NCBI GenBank assembly: GCA_942491885.1
Contig: CALOCQ010000008.1
Span: 62,001 to 126,000, forward strand
Direction of reading: 5' to 3'
Length of the DNA: 64,000 nucleotides
DNA from: CALBPI01 sp942491885
GTDB taxonomy: Bacteria > Pseudomonadota > Gammaproteobacteria > Steroidobacterales > Woeseiaceae
A program made the translations under genes and the position numbers. Shown piece by piece: positions 53,958 through 63,735 of the stretch; positions within the stretch are counted from its first letter, which is position 1, and every line of letters begins with the position of its first letter. The notes under the pieces were generated by a model that searched no databases, was not told the DNA's origin, and was given only the letters and a program-made list of their open reading frames with translations.

Positions 53958-54454
53958 AAGACCCCCACGTCCGCCCGCCAATGCGTGCTGCCCGACTGGC
54001 CCGGCCCGGAAGCTACGCTGACCATGAGTTCGTTAATGGCATGGCGTTCCAGCACCTCGTCGGCGAGCATGTGTTCCAGCAGCCACAGGGACAGCTCCTC
54101 CGCGGTAATGTTGCGTACAGGCAGCACCAGGGTGTCGCTGGTCAGCAGGCGCATCAATTCTCCATTGAAAACAATGTGATATTCGTTGCCCTTCTGCTCG
54201 ACCTTGAGATGCGGCGAGTTGCCGGCAATCAGCGTGTACTCGTCAAGCCGCTTGCAGATTTCATGCAGCCGCCGCTTCAGTATGTTGTAGTCGAAGCACA
54301 GGCCGTTGTCGGTCACCTCGGCGCCTATTTCAGCGGCGACCGAGAAGTTGTGCCCGTGCAGACGTTCACGCTCCGTAGCGGAAAAGATAGTGAAATGCGC
54401 GGCGGAGAACTTCAGATATTCATTGTTGATGCGGATCGTCGTGTTGCGCGTCAT
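53954..54454 (-). CDS. 6-pyruvoyl/6-carboxy-tetrahydropterin synthase-like protein lacking the catalytic Cys
   Basis: 166-residue T-fold protein. Zinc ligands H20 (FSAAHF), H33 and H35 (LHGHNF) are present. QueD has Cys four residues before the first H of HGH and animal PTPS has Cys a little earlier; here the segment is SATERERLHGH, with E28 and E30 and no Cys. PTPS-III enzymes, which bypass FolB in folate synthesis, also replace this Cys with Glu, though the spacing here is not identical. It is longer than QueD (about 120). ATG 54454 has an excellent GGGAGG ribosome site. Product uncertain: queuosine precursor, folate intermediate or tetrahydropterin. Confidence 0.8.
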   Translation of the reverse strand: MTRNTTIRINNEYLKFSAAHFTIFSATERERLHGHNFSVAAEIGAEVTDNGLCFDYNILKRRLHEICKRLDEYTLIAGNSPHLKVEQKGNEYHIVFNGELMRLLTSDTLVLPVRNITAEELSLWLLEHMLADEVLERHAINELMVSVASGPGQSGSTHWRADVGVL

Positions 54455-54778
54455 CGCGAACCTCCCGGGTTCTGTAGCTGGCTCGGATACCGGCAATGGT
54501 TGCGCAGGTTACGGCCTGTATGCAATGCCGCTAGGTCGCGCGAACCGTGAACCGGACGAGGCGTGTCGCGGCATTAGCACTGGCGGCTATCAACGATATT
54601 CGGGCATTGCCTTTACAAAACAGTGACTTGATTGAAGCACTCGCAGTGTATTGCGCTTACAGAGGCAGTCCGGACAGCGTGCGCCGATTTGTCCAAGCCC
54701 GTCGGTCTGTTTTATGGTTGGGGGCTACTTGCGGCCGCCCGGTCGCATCGATTACCGACTCACCGAAGGGGTTTTTCC
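54455..54778. other. Intergenic region, 324 bases
   Basis: Lies between the divergent pterin-synthase-like gene and tldD. The tldD frame is open across part of it (from 54632) but the Tat signal peptide begins at 54779. I see no good paired -35/-10 boxes, RNA motif or palindrome. Confidence 0.4.
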
Positions 54779-56407
54779 ATGGATCGACGGAAGTTTTTGC
54801 AAGTTGCCGGCGTAGGTGCCGGAACGATCGCGCTGCCTGTCTCAGGCAGGGTCATCGCCGCCGACGAGCTGATGTCGCCGGCTGATGCGAGCCTGCAACG
54901 CACGCTAGCCGAGGCGGCGCTAACCGCGGCCAAACAAGCGGGCGCTGCGTACGCTGACGTTCGGGTGGGTCGCTATCTGAACCAGTTCGTTGTGACGCGC
55001 GAGCTTAAAGTGCAAAACATCGTTAATACCGAGTCCGTTGGCGTAGGCGTGCGTGTGCTGGCCAAAGACACATGGGGATTTGCGGCAACCAGCGCGCTGA
55101 CACCGAAGGCGGTGGCAGAGGCGGCACGCAACGCCGTTGCGATTGCCAAGGCCAACGCCGTTTATCAGACCGAGCCGGTCAAGCTCGCCCCGGTCAAGGG
55201 TGTCGGTGAAGTATCCTGGCGCACGCCGATTCGCAAGAACGCGATGGAAGTGCCGATTGCCGACAAGGTAGACATGCTCATGGAGGTCAACAAGGCCGCA
55301 CTCGACAATGGTGCGAACTTCGTCAACTCAACGTTCTACCTGGTCAACGAACAGAAGTATTTCGCATCCACTGATGGCTCCTACATCGATCAGGACGTGC
55401 ATCGTGTGTGGGCGCCAATGAGCGTAACCGCGGTCGATCAGGAGACCGGTAAGTTCCGCAGCCGCAATGGACTGTCGGACCCGATGGGTATGGGTTGGGA
55501 GTATTTCAGCGGCGATGCCAGCGAGAAGATTCCGGGCGTGACGACGCGTTACCGCTATTCCTACGACATGGTCGAAGACGCCAAGCTCGCGGCCCAACAG
55601 GCCAAGGAGAAATTGACGGCACCGTCGGTCAAGCCCGGCCAGTACAGCCTGATCCTCGACCCGACCCACTTGATGCTGACGATCCACGAGTCAGTGGGTC
55701 ATCCGCTCGAGCTTGATCGTGTGCTCGGCTACGAGGCCAACTACGCCGGCACCAGCTTCGCAACGCTGGACAAGTGGGAAAGCGGCGACTTCGAGTACGG
55801 CTCGGATAAGGTCAACCTGTTCGCCGACAAGATTCAGCCGCACTCGCTGGGTGCCGTCGGCTACGATGACGAAGGTGTTAAAACCAAGAAATGGGATCTG
55901 GTACGCGACGGCATTCTCGTCAACTATCAGGCGATCCGCGACCAGGCGCACATCATCGGCGAAGAACGAATCGCACGGCTGCTGCTACGCCGACAGCTGG
56001 AGCACGTGCAGTTCCAGCGCATGCCCAACGTCTCGCTGGAGCCGGGCGAAGGAAAAACTCGCCGGACGACATGATCACGGACACGAAGGACGGCATCTAC
56101 ATCGTCGGGCGACGGCTGCTACTCGATCGATCAGCAGCGCTACAACTTCCAGTTTGGCGGGCAGCTCTTTTATGAAGTAAAGGACGGCGAGATCACGCAA
56201 CAGATCGAAGATGTGGCTTACCAGTCGAACACGCAGGAGTTCTGGAATTCATGCTCGGCGATTTGCGATGAACGCGATTACCGTCTTGGTGGTTCGTTCT
56301 TCGATGGCAAAGGCCAGCCATCGCAGGTCAGTGCCGTGTCACACGGTTGCGCGACCACGCGCTTCGACGACATCAACGTCATCAACACCGCGCGCAAGCT
56401 CGGCTAG
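54779..56407 (+). CDS. tldD: TldD-like metallopeptidase with Tat signal; two compensating frame breaks
   Basis: Zinc protease of the TldD/PmbA family, the catalytic half of a heterodimer that degrades unfolded peptides and matures some peptides. The start MDRRKFLQVAGVGAGTIALP is a twin-arginine signal, unlike cytoplasmic E. coli TldD. The zinc site H303-E-S-V-G-H308 (HExxxH) is intact. The frame breaks at an A run (56053-56057, one A missing) and is restored by an extra G in GGG (56107-56109); with both corrected the protein continues IYIVGDGCYSIDQQRYNFQFGG and ends INTARKLG at 56407, about 542 residues. The two changes cancel exactly. The partner gene follows 46 bases later. Confidence 0.85.
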
Positions 56408-56453
56408 ATCGCCGCAAGCCTGACGCCGTCAATGAATTTCGAGAGGAGTAATC

Positions 56454-57814
56454 ATGGCAATCCTTAAGCGAAAACGAAGCCCGTGAGATCCTCGACGAAA
56501 GGTGGTCGCGCTCTCGCAAGGCCGACGGCTGCGAGGCCAACCTGACCGGTTCCAATGACGGCAACATCCGCTATCGCGCGCAACAGCGGTGTCCACGGCC
56601 GGCGTCACCGAGAGACACCGAGCTGGTCGTACAGTGTAACTTCGGCAAGAAGGTCGGCGTACCGCAACGATCAACGAGTTTGACGATGCATCGCTCGAGC
56701 GGGTGGTCGCACGCGCCGAAGGAACAGCGCGAAGCTGGCGCCGGAGAAGCCGGAGTTCATGCCGGTGCTCGGGCCGCAGAAGTACGCTGAGACCAAAGCG
56801 TTCTTCAAGAGTCGACCGCAGACATCGATCGCCGAGTTTCGCGTGCGCAGGCGGCGCATGCCAGCATCGATCCGGCGCGCAAACAGTGAAGCGACGGCAG
56901 CCGGCTTTCTGACCGAGACGCCGCAAGTTTCAGCGCGATGATGAACAGCCGAAGGGTTTGTTCGCCTATCACGCAGCACGAACGCAATTTCACGGTCACG
57001 GTGCGCACCGACGATGGCACCGGTTCCGGCTGGGCTGCTCGGTGACGACAACGACGTAACCCGCTCGACACCAAGGCGATCGCACGCGTGCGATCGACAA
57101 GGCCGTTTCGTCGCGCGGCGCCGCGCGCAATGGAGCCGGGCAAGTACACGGTGATTCTCGAGCCTGATGCCGCAGCCAGCATTATCGGGCGCATGTTGTT
57201 TGCCTTCTCCGCACGCCAGGCTGACGAAGGCCGGAGTTTCCTTGCCAAGAAGGGCGGCGGCACGCGGATGGGCGAGCAGGTATTCGATGAGCGGGTGACC
57301 ATCTACGCCGATCCGCGCGATCCGCGGGTGCCGGCGGCCCTGGGACGGCGATGGCATGCCCCGGGAGCCGATTGACCGATGGGTGGACCAAGGGCGTCGC
57401 TCAAGAACCTGTTCTACGATCGCTACTGGGCATCGCAGAAGCAGGGCGCGCAGTCGATCCGGTGCCTTCCCCGAACAATGTCATCATGGTGGGCGGCACG
57501 CGACCACCGACGAGATGATCAAGCGAGCACCGAGCGCGGCATTCCTTGTCACGCGCCTGTGGTACATCCGCGCGGTCGATCCGCAGACGCAGCTCTACAC
57601 GGGCCTCACCCGCGACGGCACGTTCTACATCGAAGACGGCAAGATCAAGTATCCGATGAAGAACTTCCGCTTCAACGAGTCCCCGGTGATCATGCTCAAC
57701 AACCTCGAAGAGCTGGGCGTCGCCAAGCGAGTGGGTGTGTTTGGCAGGCCGGTCATGATGCCGCCGCTGAAGATTCGGGAATTCACCTTCTCGAGCCTGT
57801 CGGACGCCGTCTGA
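56454..57814 (+). pseudogene. TldE/PmbA-like partner, indel-riddled sequence
   Basis: A strong ribosome site (GAGAGGAGT) precedes ATG 56454. Reading by similarity gives MAIL-SENEAREILD, ALSKADGCEANLTGSNDGNIRYARNSVSTAGVTE, FGKKVG, ATINEFDDASLERVVARAE, EFMPVLGPQKYAETKAFFKS and, in one clean frame from about 57500, DEMIKRAPSAAFLVTRLWYIRAVDPQT to FTFSSLSDAV at 57814. At least six one- or two-base indels are needed within the first 250 bases alone, both insertions and deletions, while codons in between stay conserved. No HExxxH motif is seen, and no signal peptide: it is the non-catalytic partner. Decay would not preserve residues this way, so error is likely. Confidence 0.78.
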
Positions 57815-57821
57815 TACGTTG

Positions 57822-58514
57822 ATGGATCGCAGAGCGTTTCTGCAGGCCGCGAGCGCATCGTTGCTCGCGGCCGCTTCACCGGCTCGGGGCTTCGCGGCCG
57901 GTTTCGACTTTTATTTCACGCGTCTGATGTATGAGTCGGGCAACTGGAACGTTGATCAGCGGATGCCGAACAACCTGCTGAACTCGCTGGTTGAATACAC
58001 GACACTGAATGTCGACCCCGAGGAGCGTGTGCTCGCGTTGTCGGACCCGGCCATGCTTGAGTCGCCGTTTTGCTATATGGCGGGCCACAAGCTGGTCCAG
58101 TTCAGTGACACCGAGCGGGATAATTTCAGGCGCTATGTGGAGAACGGCGGGTTCGTGTTTGTGGATGATTGCAACCATGACATTGATGGTTTGTTCGCGG
58201 TCAGCTTCAAGCGTCAGATGGAAGCCATGTTCGGCGAAGACTGTTTGCCCAAGCTTGCCGATGACCATCCGTTGTATCGTTCATTTTTCGAGTTTGATGA
58301 ACCGCCGGCAACCAGCTTCGAGCTGAACGGCTGGGGCGACGACCTGGTGCACGATTACCTGCGGGGTATCGAGATCAATGGTCGCCTTGCGGTGCTGTAC
58401 AGCAACAAGGACTACGGCTGCGAGTGGGACTACGACTACCGCAATAAACGCTGGCTGGCGGTCGACAATACGCGCTTTGCCGTCAACATCGTAATGTACG
58501 CGCTCAACTACTAA
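57822..58514 (+). CDS. DUF4159 domain protein with Tat signal
   Basis: 230 residues. MDRRAFLQAASASLLAAASPARG is a twin-arginine signal. The DUF4159 domain covers the rest: FYFTRLMYESGNWNVD, ALSDPAMLESPFCYMAGHKLVQFS, NGGFVFVDDCNHDIDGLF and GRLAVLYSNKDYGCEWDYD. The fold is glutamine-amidotransferase-like without known activity. Genes of this family recur next to moxR/DUF58/BatA clusters, as here. It starts 7 bases after the TldE-like gene. Confidence 0.85.
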   Translation: MDRRAFLQAASASLLAAASPARGFAAGFDFYFTRLMYESGNWNVDQRMPNNLLNSLVEYTTLNVDPEERVLALSDPAMLESPFCYMAGHKLVQFSDTERDNFRRYVENGGFVFVDDCNHDIDGLFAVSFKRQMEAMFGEDCLPKLADDHPLYRSFFEFDEPPATSFELNGWGDDLVHDYLRGIEINGRLAVLYSNKDYGCEWDYDYRNKRWLAVDNTRFAVNIVMYALNY

Positions 58515-58524
58515 GGGACTCTGC

Positions 58525-59553
58525 ATGTCACAGGCGATATCCGAAACCGAGCTTCGCGCGCTGACCCAGTCGCTCGTCGACGTCCGTCGCGAAGTGGGCC
58601 GGGTCATCGTTGGCCAGCATGCTGTCGTCGAGGAGATACTGATCACGCTGCTCGCGGGCGGTCATTGCCTGTTGCAGGGTGTGCCCGGTCTCGGCAAGAC
58701 CAAGTTGTTGCGCACGTTGGCGAAGGTGATTGATTTGCCGTTCGGGCGTATTCAGTTTACGCCGGACCTGATGCCGGGTGACATCATCGGTACCGAATTG
58801 CTTGCAGAGGGTGACGACGGCAAGCGTCACTTTGAGTTTCAGCCCGGTCCGGTGTTTACCAGCATGTTGCTGGCCGATGAAATTAATCGTACGCCGCCGA
58901 AGACGCAGTCTGCGTTGCTGGAAGCGATGGAAGAGCATCGCGTCACTTTTGCCGGCAAAGCGCACCGCCTGCCGGAACCGTTTTTCGTTATGGCAACGCA
59001 AAATCCGCTTGAGCAGGCGGGCACCTATCCGCTGCCCGAAGCGCAGCTCGATCGGTTTTTGCTGATGATTCATATCGACTATCCGCAAGCGGATGAGGAA
59101 TTCGATATTCTGAAGCGCACGACATCGGATGAGGTGGTCACCGTCGATAAAGTCATGAATCAGGATCAGATCGTGCAGCTGCAACATCTGGTGCGTGATG
59201 TACCGATCAGCGATGCGCTAATGCGCTATGCCGCCGGCGTCGTTCGTGCAACGCGGCCGCAAACTGATGACGCAACCAACACCGTACGCGAATATGTGCG
59301 TTGGGGTGCCGGGCCGCGCGCGGGCCAGGCGATCATACTGGCAGCGAAGGCGCGGGCGTTATTGGCGGCACGTTTGTCGGTGACACTCGAGGACTTGCAG
59401 CGTGTCGCGCTACCCGTGTTACGGCACCGTATCATCCTGAACTTCCATGCCGAAGCGGAGCATCAGGATGTTGCGTCGGTGGTGGGCCACTTGCTCGATG
59501 AAGTTGCGCTGCCCGAAGACCCTTTGCAGGGTGAACAAGCGCCCGCGCGCTAA
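58525..59553 (+). CDS. moxR: MoxR-family AAA+ ATPase
   Basis: 342-residue MoxR-type AAA+ ATPase that works as a chaperone with von Willebrand A-domain proteins. Walker A GVPGLGKTKLLRTL, Walker B LLADEINRTPPKTQSALLEAMEE, sensor 1 ATQNPLEQAGTYPLPEAQLDRF, and the C-terminal lid with RATRPQTDD. It lies 10 bases after the DUF4159 gene and 5 before the DUF58 gene. Confidence 0.95.
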   Translation: MSQAISETELRALTQSLVDVRREVGRVIVGQHAVVEEILITLLAGGHCLLQGVPGLGKTKLLRTLAKVIDLPFGRIQFTPDLMPGDIIGTELLAEGDDGKRHFEFQPGPVFTSMLLADEINRTPPKTQSALLEAMEEHRVTFAGKAHRLPEPFFVMATQNPLEQAGTYPLPEAQLDRFLLMIHIDYPQADEEFDILKRTTSDEVVTVDKVMNQDQIVQLQHLVRDVPISDALMRYAAGVVRATRPQTDDATNTVREYVRWGAGPRAGQAIILAAKARALLAARLSVTLEDLQRVALPVLRHRIILNFHAEAEHQDVASVVGHLLDEVALPEDPLQGEQAPAR

Positions 59554-59558
59554 TCGTC

Positions 59559-60482
59559 ATGCAGCCTGATGCGCTGTTTCCCGATGCGCAGCTACGCGAT
59601 CTGTTGTCGCGTTTCAAGTTGGCGCAACGTCATCGCGTCAGCAATGCATTGCGCGCGTCACACACCAGCCGGCAACGCGGCGACGGGTTGGAGTTTCATC
59701 AGTTTCGCGGCTATTTGCCGGGCGACGACCTGCGCAAGGTGGATTGGCGGCTGTACGGTCGCACCGACAAGTTGTATGTGCGTGAGGCGGAGCAGGAAAG
59801 CCGGCTCACCGTGTGCCTGTTTATCGATACCACGGGCTCAATGGGTATGGCCGGTGCGACGGGGCCAAGCCGTTTGCTGCTTGCCTGCCGGTACGCCGCG
59901 GCAATCGGCTGGCTGGCATTGCAACGCCAGCATGATTTCGGGCTGGTGACCCTGACCGACGACACGCCCGTCTATCTGCAGCCCGCGACCGGCACTGCAC
60001 ACTACCAGCGCTTCCTCAGAGCGCTGTCGACGCTGGAGGCGAAAGGCGAATGGCCGGCCCGGGCAAATCTGCGCAAGGTGATGCAGGCGCTCCCCGCACG
60101 CAGCAAGGTGTATGCACTAAGTGATTTTTTTGAGCGACGCCGGGAGCAAAGCGAGAGTGTGCGTGAATTGCTGGGCATGGCGCACGGGCTCACCAGTATT
60201 CAGATCCTGCTCGACGAGGAGATGCAGTTTGCGCATCGCGGCCAGCTGGAAATTGTTGAGCGCGAAAGCGGTGATCGGCGATTGGTTGATGCGAAACGCT
60301 ACCGCGAAGAATATTTACAGCGCATGGCCAGTTTGCTGGATGAGATCCAGCGCGAGCAGATCGCGTTGGGCGCGCGCTTTGTGCGCGTGCTGACGCGCCA
60401 CACACTCGCCGAGATCGTCAACGTCTCGCTTGATAACGCATTGCCGCCCGGCGCCCGGCTGCTGGCGGAGGTCGGGCAGTGA
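59559..60482 (+). CDS. DUF58 / vWA-like protein
   Basis: 307 residues. DUF58 signature RRGDGLEFHQFRGYLPGDDLRKVDWRLYGRTDKLYVRE-like stretch is at about 46-84 (RGDGLEFHQFRGYLPGDD, then VDWRLYGRTDKLYV). A von Willebrand A-type MIDAS begins at FIDTTGSMG. It is the usual partner of MoxR. The stop overlaps the next start (GTGA). Confidence 0.92.
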   Translation: MQPDALFPDAQLRDLLSRFKLAQRHRVSNALRASHTSRQRGDGLEFHQFRGYLPGDDLRKVDWRLYGRTDKLYVREAEQESRLTVCLFIDTTGSMGMAGATGPSRLLLACRYAAAIGWLALQRQHDFGLVTLTDDTPVYLQPATGTAHYQRFLRALSTLEAKGEWPARANLRKVMQALPARSKVYALSDFFERRREQSESVRELLGMAHGLTSIQILLDEEMQFAHRGQLEIVERESGDRRLVDAKRYREEYLQRMASLLDEIQREQIALGARFVRVLTRHTLAEIVNVSLDNALPPGARLLAEVGQ

Positions 60483-61546
60483 GCGCAACGCTGCTGATTG
60501 TTGCGACGGCAGGCGCGATATTGTTTGCGGTGTTGATACACCATCTCTATCCGGGCGCGAGAAAGCAGCTGGTTGTTGCCAGCATGAAGCCGTTTGGCGA
60601 GGTGACGCGACCCAGACTGACATTTGCGAACATAACCGAGAAGCTGTTGCTGGCCTGTCGCCTGACACTGCTGGGTGCATTGCCGGCATTGCTGTTGCTG
60701 CAAGCGCCGAGCCCGTCTTCGCGCGAGTTCGATGGCGACGTTGTTGCAATCGTCCCGGGCACGACCGATAGCGCATGGCAGGCGATGCTTGCCGATGGTC
60801 AGCAAGGCGTCTGGCTCGATGCGTTGCTCACCGCCGTTGATTCGGATGATCAACCCGCCGGCGGCGACGTCGTTAATGCGCTGTTGCGTCTGGATCAGTC
60901 GTTGCCACCTGCGGCCTCGCTCACGGTCATCGGTGCGCCATCCGCGGCCGAATGGCCCAATCGCATGCCAGGATTTTCGCGCGATATTCGCTGGTTGAGT
61001 GCGCCGCGCGAGGACGTGGCGGATACGTCGCGAGGCTTGTCGACAGCGCTGTGGATCGTCGGCGGCGAGGAGCAACTGGCTTCGGTTGTTGCGCGCAGCA
61101 CCGACCTGTGGCGACAAGCGGGTTTACTAGACGCGGCGGTGGAGGTCGAGCGGGTGCCGGTGAAGGGATTCGCGTGGCCTGACGCTGCCGCAACAATTGT
61201 CTGGCTCGAAGATGAACCGCCCCCGGTGCAGCGCATCGATCATACGCTGATTACGATTGTGCAACCGGAGCATGCGGCTGTGGGTGACGTGACGGTCGTT
61301 TACGATCCACGTCTGGCAGTTGGCGTTTTCGCGACACGTTTATGGCAAGCCGTGGGCCAATCACTATCTCAGCCGGCGACAGGTGCAGATGTCATGCCGC
61401 TGCCGTCGGCGGCGGTTCTTTCTTCGACGTCTGGTTTACGTATTGCGCCAAGGGCCGCCAGTACGCTCTCACCGTTTTGGTTGTCTCTCATCGTCGGTCT
61501 GTTTGTGCTGGAGCGCTGCTTATCGCTGCAGGTGGCACGTACATGA
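60479..61546 (+). CDS. BatA-like membrane protein
   Basis: 355 residues from GTG 60479. N-terminal helix (LLIVATAGAILFAVLIHHLY), a BatA-type motif LVVASMKPFGEVTRPRLTF, a second helix at about 58-75 (LACRLTLLGALPALLLL), a periplasmic or cytoplasmic soluble domain without an obvious MIDAS, and a C-terminal helix SPFWLSLIVGLFVLERCL. This matches the truncated-BatA membrane proteins of MoxR operons. The stop overlaps the next ATG (ATGA). Confidence 0.78.
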   Translation: MSATLLIVATAGAILFAVLIHHLYPGARKQLVVASMKPFGEVTRPRLTFANITEKLLLACRLTLLGALPALLLLQAPSPSSREFDGDVVAIVPGTTDSAWQAMLADGQQGVWLDALLTAVDSDDQPAGGDVVNALLRLDQSLPPAASLTVIGAPSAAEWPNRMPGFSRDIRWLSAPREDVADTSRGLSTALWIVGGEEQLASVVARSTDLWRQAGLLDAAVEVERVPVKGFAWPDAAATIVWLEDEPPPVQRIDHTLITIVQPEHAAVGDVTVVYDPRLAVGVFATRLWQAVGQSLSQPATGADVMPLPSAAVLSSTSGLRIAPRAASTLSPFWLSLIVGLFVLERCLSLQVART

Positions 61547-63735
61547 ATCAGGGCAAGGCGATCGTCGTACGCTATTCCCGTCAGATGCGCGTCTATCAGC
61601 TGGCGCGCTACACGGCCTACGCACTGCCGTTATTTCTGGTGCTGGTTTATACATTACCTCGCAGTGGCTATCTATCACTTGCCGGGAGCGCGCTCGTGGC
61701 TCTCGTTTTCGCGCTGTTTCAGGTGCTGGTCACCGACCTCGCCCTGCGTCGCAAACGGGTATCTTTCGCCCGCGTGCTTGCGCATCTCGATCGCCGCTTT
61801 CCGTCACTGGAAGACAGTAGCGAACTGCTCGCGCGCCCGCTTGCGTCACTCAGTCCCTTGCAACGACTGCAGCTCGAGCGTATCGACGCCGCCGTCGTCG
61901 CGCTGGCCGAACGCGGTCAGCTGGAGGCGAGTGGCTCCCGGCGACTGCCGCGCGCGGTGGCCGTTGCGCTATTGATTGGCGCGCTCGGTATCAATGCGAT
62001 CTGGCTGGTCCCGGCGTGGCAACAGCGCGTGAGCGGTGCGCAAGTTGTGCAAGACGCGGCGCCGATGATTGCGGATGTTGTGGCAGATATTAGACCGCCG
62101 ACCTATACGGGCCTTTCGGCGTCACGCCAGTCGGGCGCATCGGTGGCAGTGAAAGAGTTTTCAGAGTTGCGTTTCACGGTGACGCTCTTTGGTAACGTCG
62201 GCGACCTTTCTCTGGTGACCGGAGACGGCATGCAGATCAGTTTGTATCCGGCCGGCGACGGACGCTGGCAGAGTATATGGTGGCAACCGGTAGCGAGTAC
62301 CTATCGGTTTATCGCCGATGGCGATGCATTGCCGGTCGCGGATGCCGGGCTCGTGCATACCATCGCTGTGGCGGCGGATCGCGCGCCGGTCGTTGAAATT
62401 CTCGCCCCGGCATCGCGCCTGCAAACGGTGAGCGAGCAGTCTGCCGATCCGCTCAGCATACGGTTGGCGATCGATGATGACTTTGGTGTGCAACAGGTTG
62501 TGGCGCGGATTACGCGCAGCAGCGGCAGCGGCGAACAGGTCGCTTTTGAGGATCAGCAGGTGGTGATGTTCGAGGCGACTGACAGTGCGCCGGACACGCT
62601 GGCGCTCGCTGATGAATTTGATCCTGTGGCGCTGGGCCTGTCCGCCGGCAGTGAGCTGTATTTGCACTTCGAGGCCGGTGACGGGCGTCCGGGTGGCGCG
62701 AACATCGGCAAGTCACAGACGCTGATCGTGCGTTGGCAGGGCGAGCAGGATACGCCGGATATCGTGCTCGATAATCAGGTCGTTCAGGTGATGCCCGAGT
62801 ATTTCCGCAGCCAGCGTCAGATCATCATCGATAGTGAGGCGCTCATCGCAGAACGCGAGTCCATCGAGGCGGACATATTCAATCAGCGCGCACAATCGCT
62901 GGCGCTGGATCAGAAGGCGTTGCGGCTTCGCTACGGCGAGTTTATGGGCGAGGAAGATGATAGCGAGCCCAGCGCGATGCCGACGGAGTCGAGTGACGGG
63001 GAGGGTCACTACGCCGGTGACGGTCACGATCACGCCGACGAAGATTTCGTCGCAGCGGCGCAACCCCGGGCCAGCGCGTTCGGCGATGTCGAGGCCGCTA
63101 TCGAGCCCTACGCACATTTCCACGATCAGGAAGAGCAGGCGACATTGTTCGACCCCGAAACGCGCGGGCTGCTGCGACAGGCGCTGGCGGCAATGTGGCA
63201 ATCGGAAGGCGAGTTGCGTCAGTTTCGTCCGCAGCCAGCACTGCCACACCAATACCAGGCGCTCGCGCTCATCAAGCGGGTGCAGAATCGTTCACGTGCC
63301 TACGTGGCGCGCGTCGGCTTTGAGCCGACGCCGGTCGATCCGCAGCGCCGACTGACCGGCGAGCTCGACGACATATCGCGCAGCGCGCGTCTTGCCAGTC
63401 AGGCGAGCGGGACAAGCGACGCGGCGCTACTGCAGTCTGTGCTGTCATTGCTGGAATCGGATGCGCTATTAGATGACGACGCGGTGGCGCGGGTTGAGAC
63501 ATGGCTTGCGCGCAAGCTTGGCGAGGCGCGGGCTGGCGGCGACGATGCGCTGGTCGCGGCGACGCTCGACGCAGCGGCTGCGCTAGAGCAATGGGGGCTG
63601 GATGCGGATTGCGATGATTGTCGTGCGCGCCTGTCGGGTTACTGGCAACGGCATGCGCCACCGCAACGTGCGCCTGCTGCGCGCGCGGAACAGCCGTTTG
63701 ATGCATTCACGGCCGAAACCGGCGGCGGCCAATGA
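61543..63735 (+). CDS. DUF4175-like large membrane-anchored protein
   Basis: 730 residues from ATG 61543, which overlaps the preceding stop. Two membrane helices near residues 23-62, a third at about 140-158 (LPRAVAVALLIGALGINAIWLV), then a large extracytoplasmic region: beta-rich domain with PPTYTGL, IDDDFGVQQVVARITR, and a long helical part (about 420-520 and 560-700). A His/Asp/Glu-rich patch (EGHYAGDGHDHADEDF) lies at about 488-503. DUF4175-type proteins are encoded in similar MoxR clusters. Role unknown. Confidence 0.72.
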   Translation: MNQGKAIVVRYSRQMRVYQLARYTAYALPLFLVLVYTLPRSGYLSLAGSALVALVFALFQVLVTDLALRRKRVSFARVLAHLDRRFPSLEDSSELLARPLASLSPLQRLQLERIDAAVVALAERGQLEASGSRRLPRAVAVALLIGALGINAIWLVPAWQQRVSGAQVVQDAAPMIADVVADIRPPTYTGLSASRQSGASVAVKEFSELRFTVTLFGNVGDLSLVTGDGMQISLYPAGDGRWQSIWWQPVASTYRFIADGDALPVADAGLVHTIAVAADRAPVVEILAPASRLQTVSEQSADPLSIRLAIDDDFGVQQVVARITRSSGSGEQVAFEDQQVVMFEATDSAPDTLALADEFDPVALGLSAGSELYLHFEAGDGRPGGANIGKSQTLIVRWQGEQDTPDIVLDNQVVQVMPEYFRSQRQIIIDSEALIAERESIEADIFNQRAQSLALDQKALRLRYGEFMGEEDDSEPSAMPTESSDGEGHYAGDGHDHADEDFVAAAQPRASAFGDVEAAIEPYAHFHDQEEQATLFDPETRGLLRQALAAMWQSEGELRQFRPQPALPHQYQALALIKRVQNRSRAYVARVGFEPTPVDPQRRLTGELDDISRSARLASQASGTSDAALLQSVLSLLESDALLDDDAVARVETWLARKLGEARAGGDDALVAATLDAAAALEQWGLDADCDDCRARLSGYWQRHAPPQRAPAARAEQPFDAFTAETGGGQ

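Noticed and set aside
54600..54660. Promoter for tldD
   Set aside because: TTGATT, TTTACA and TGTATT are present but none are spaced 15-19 bases apart in the right order.
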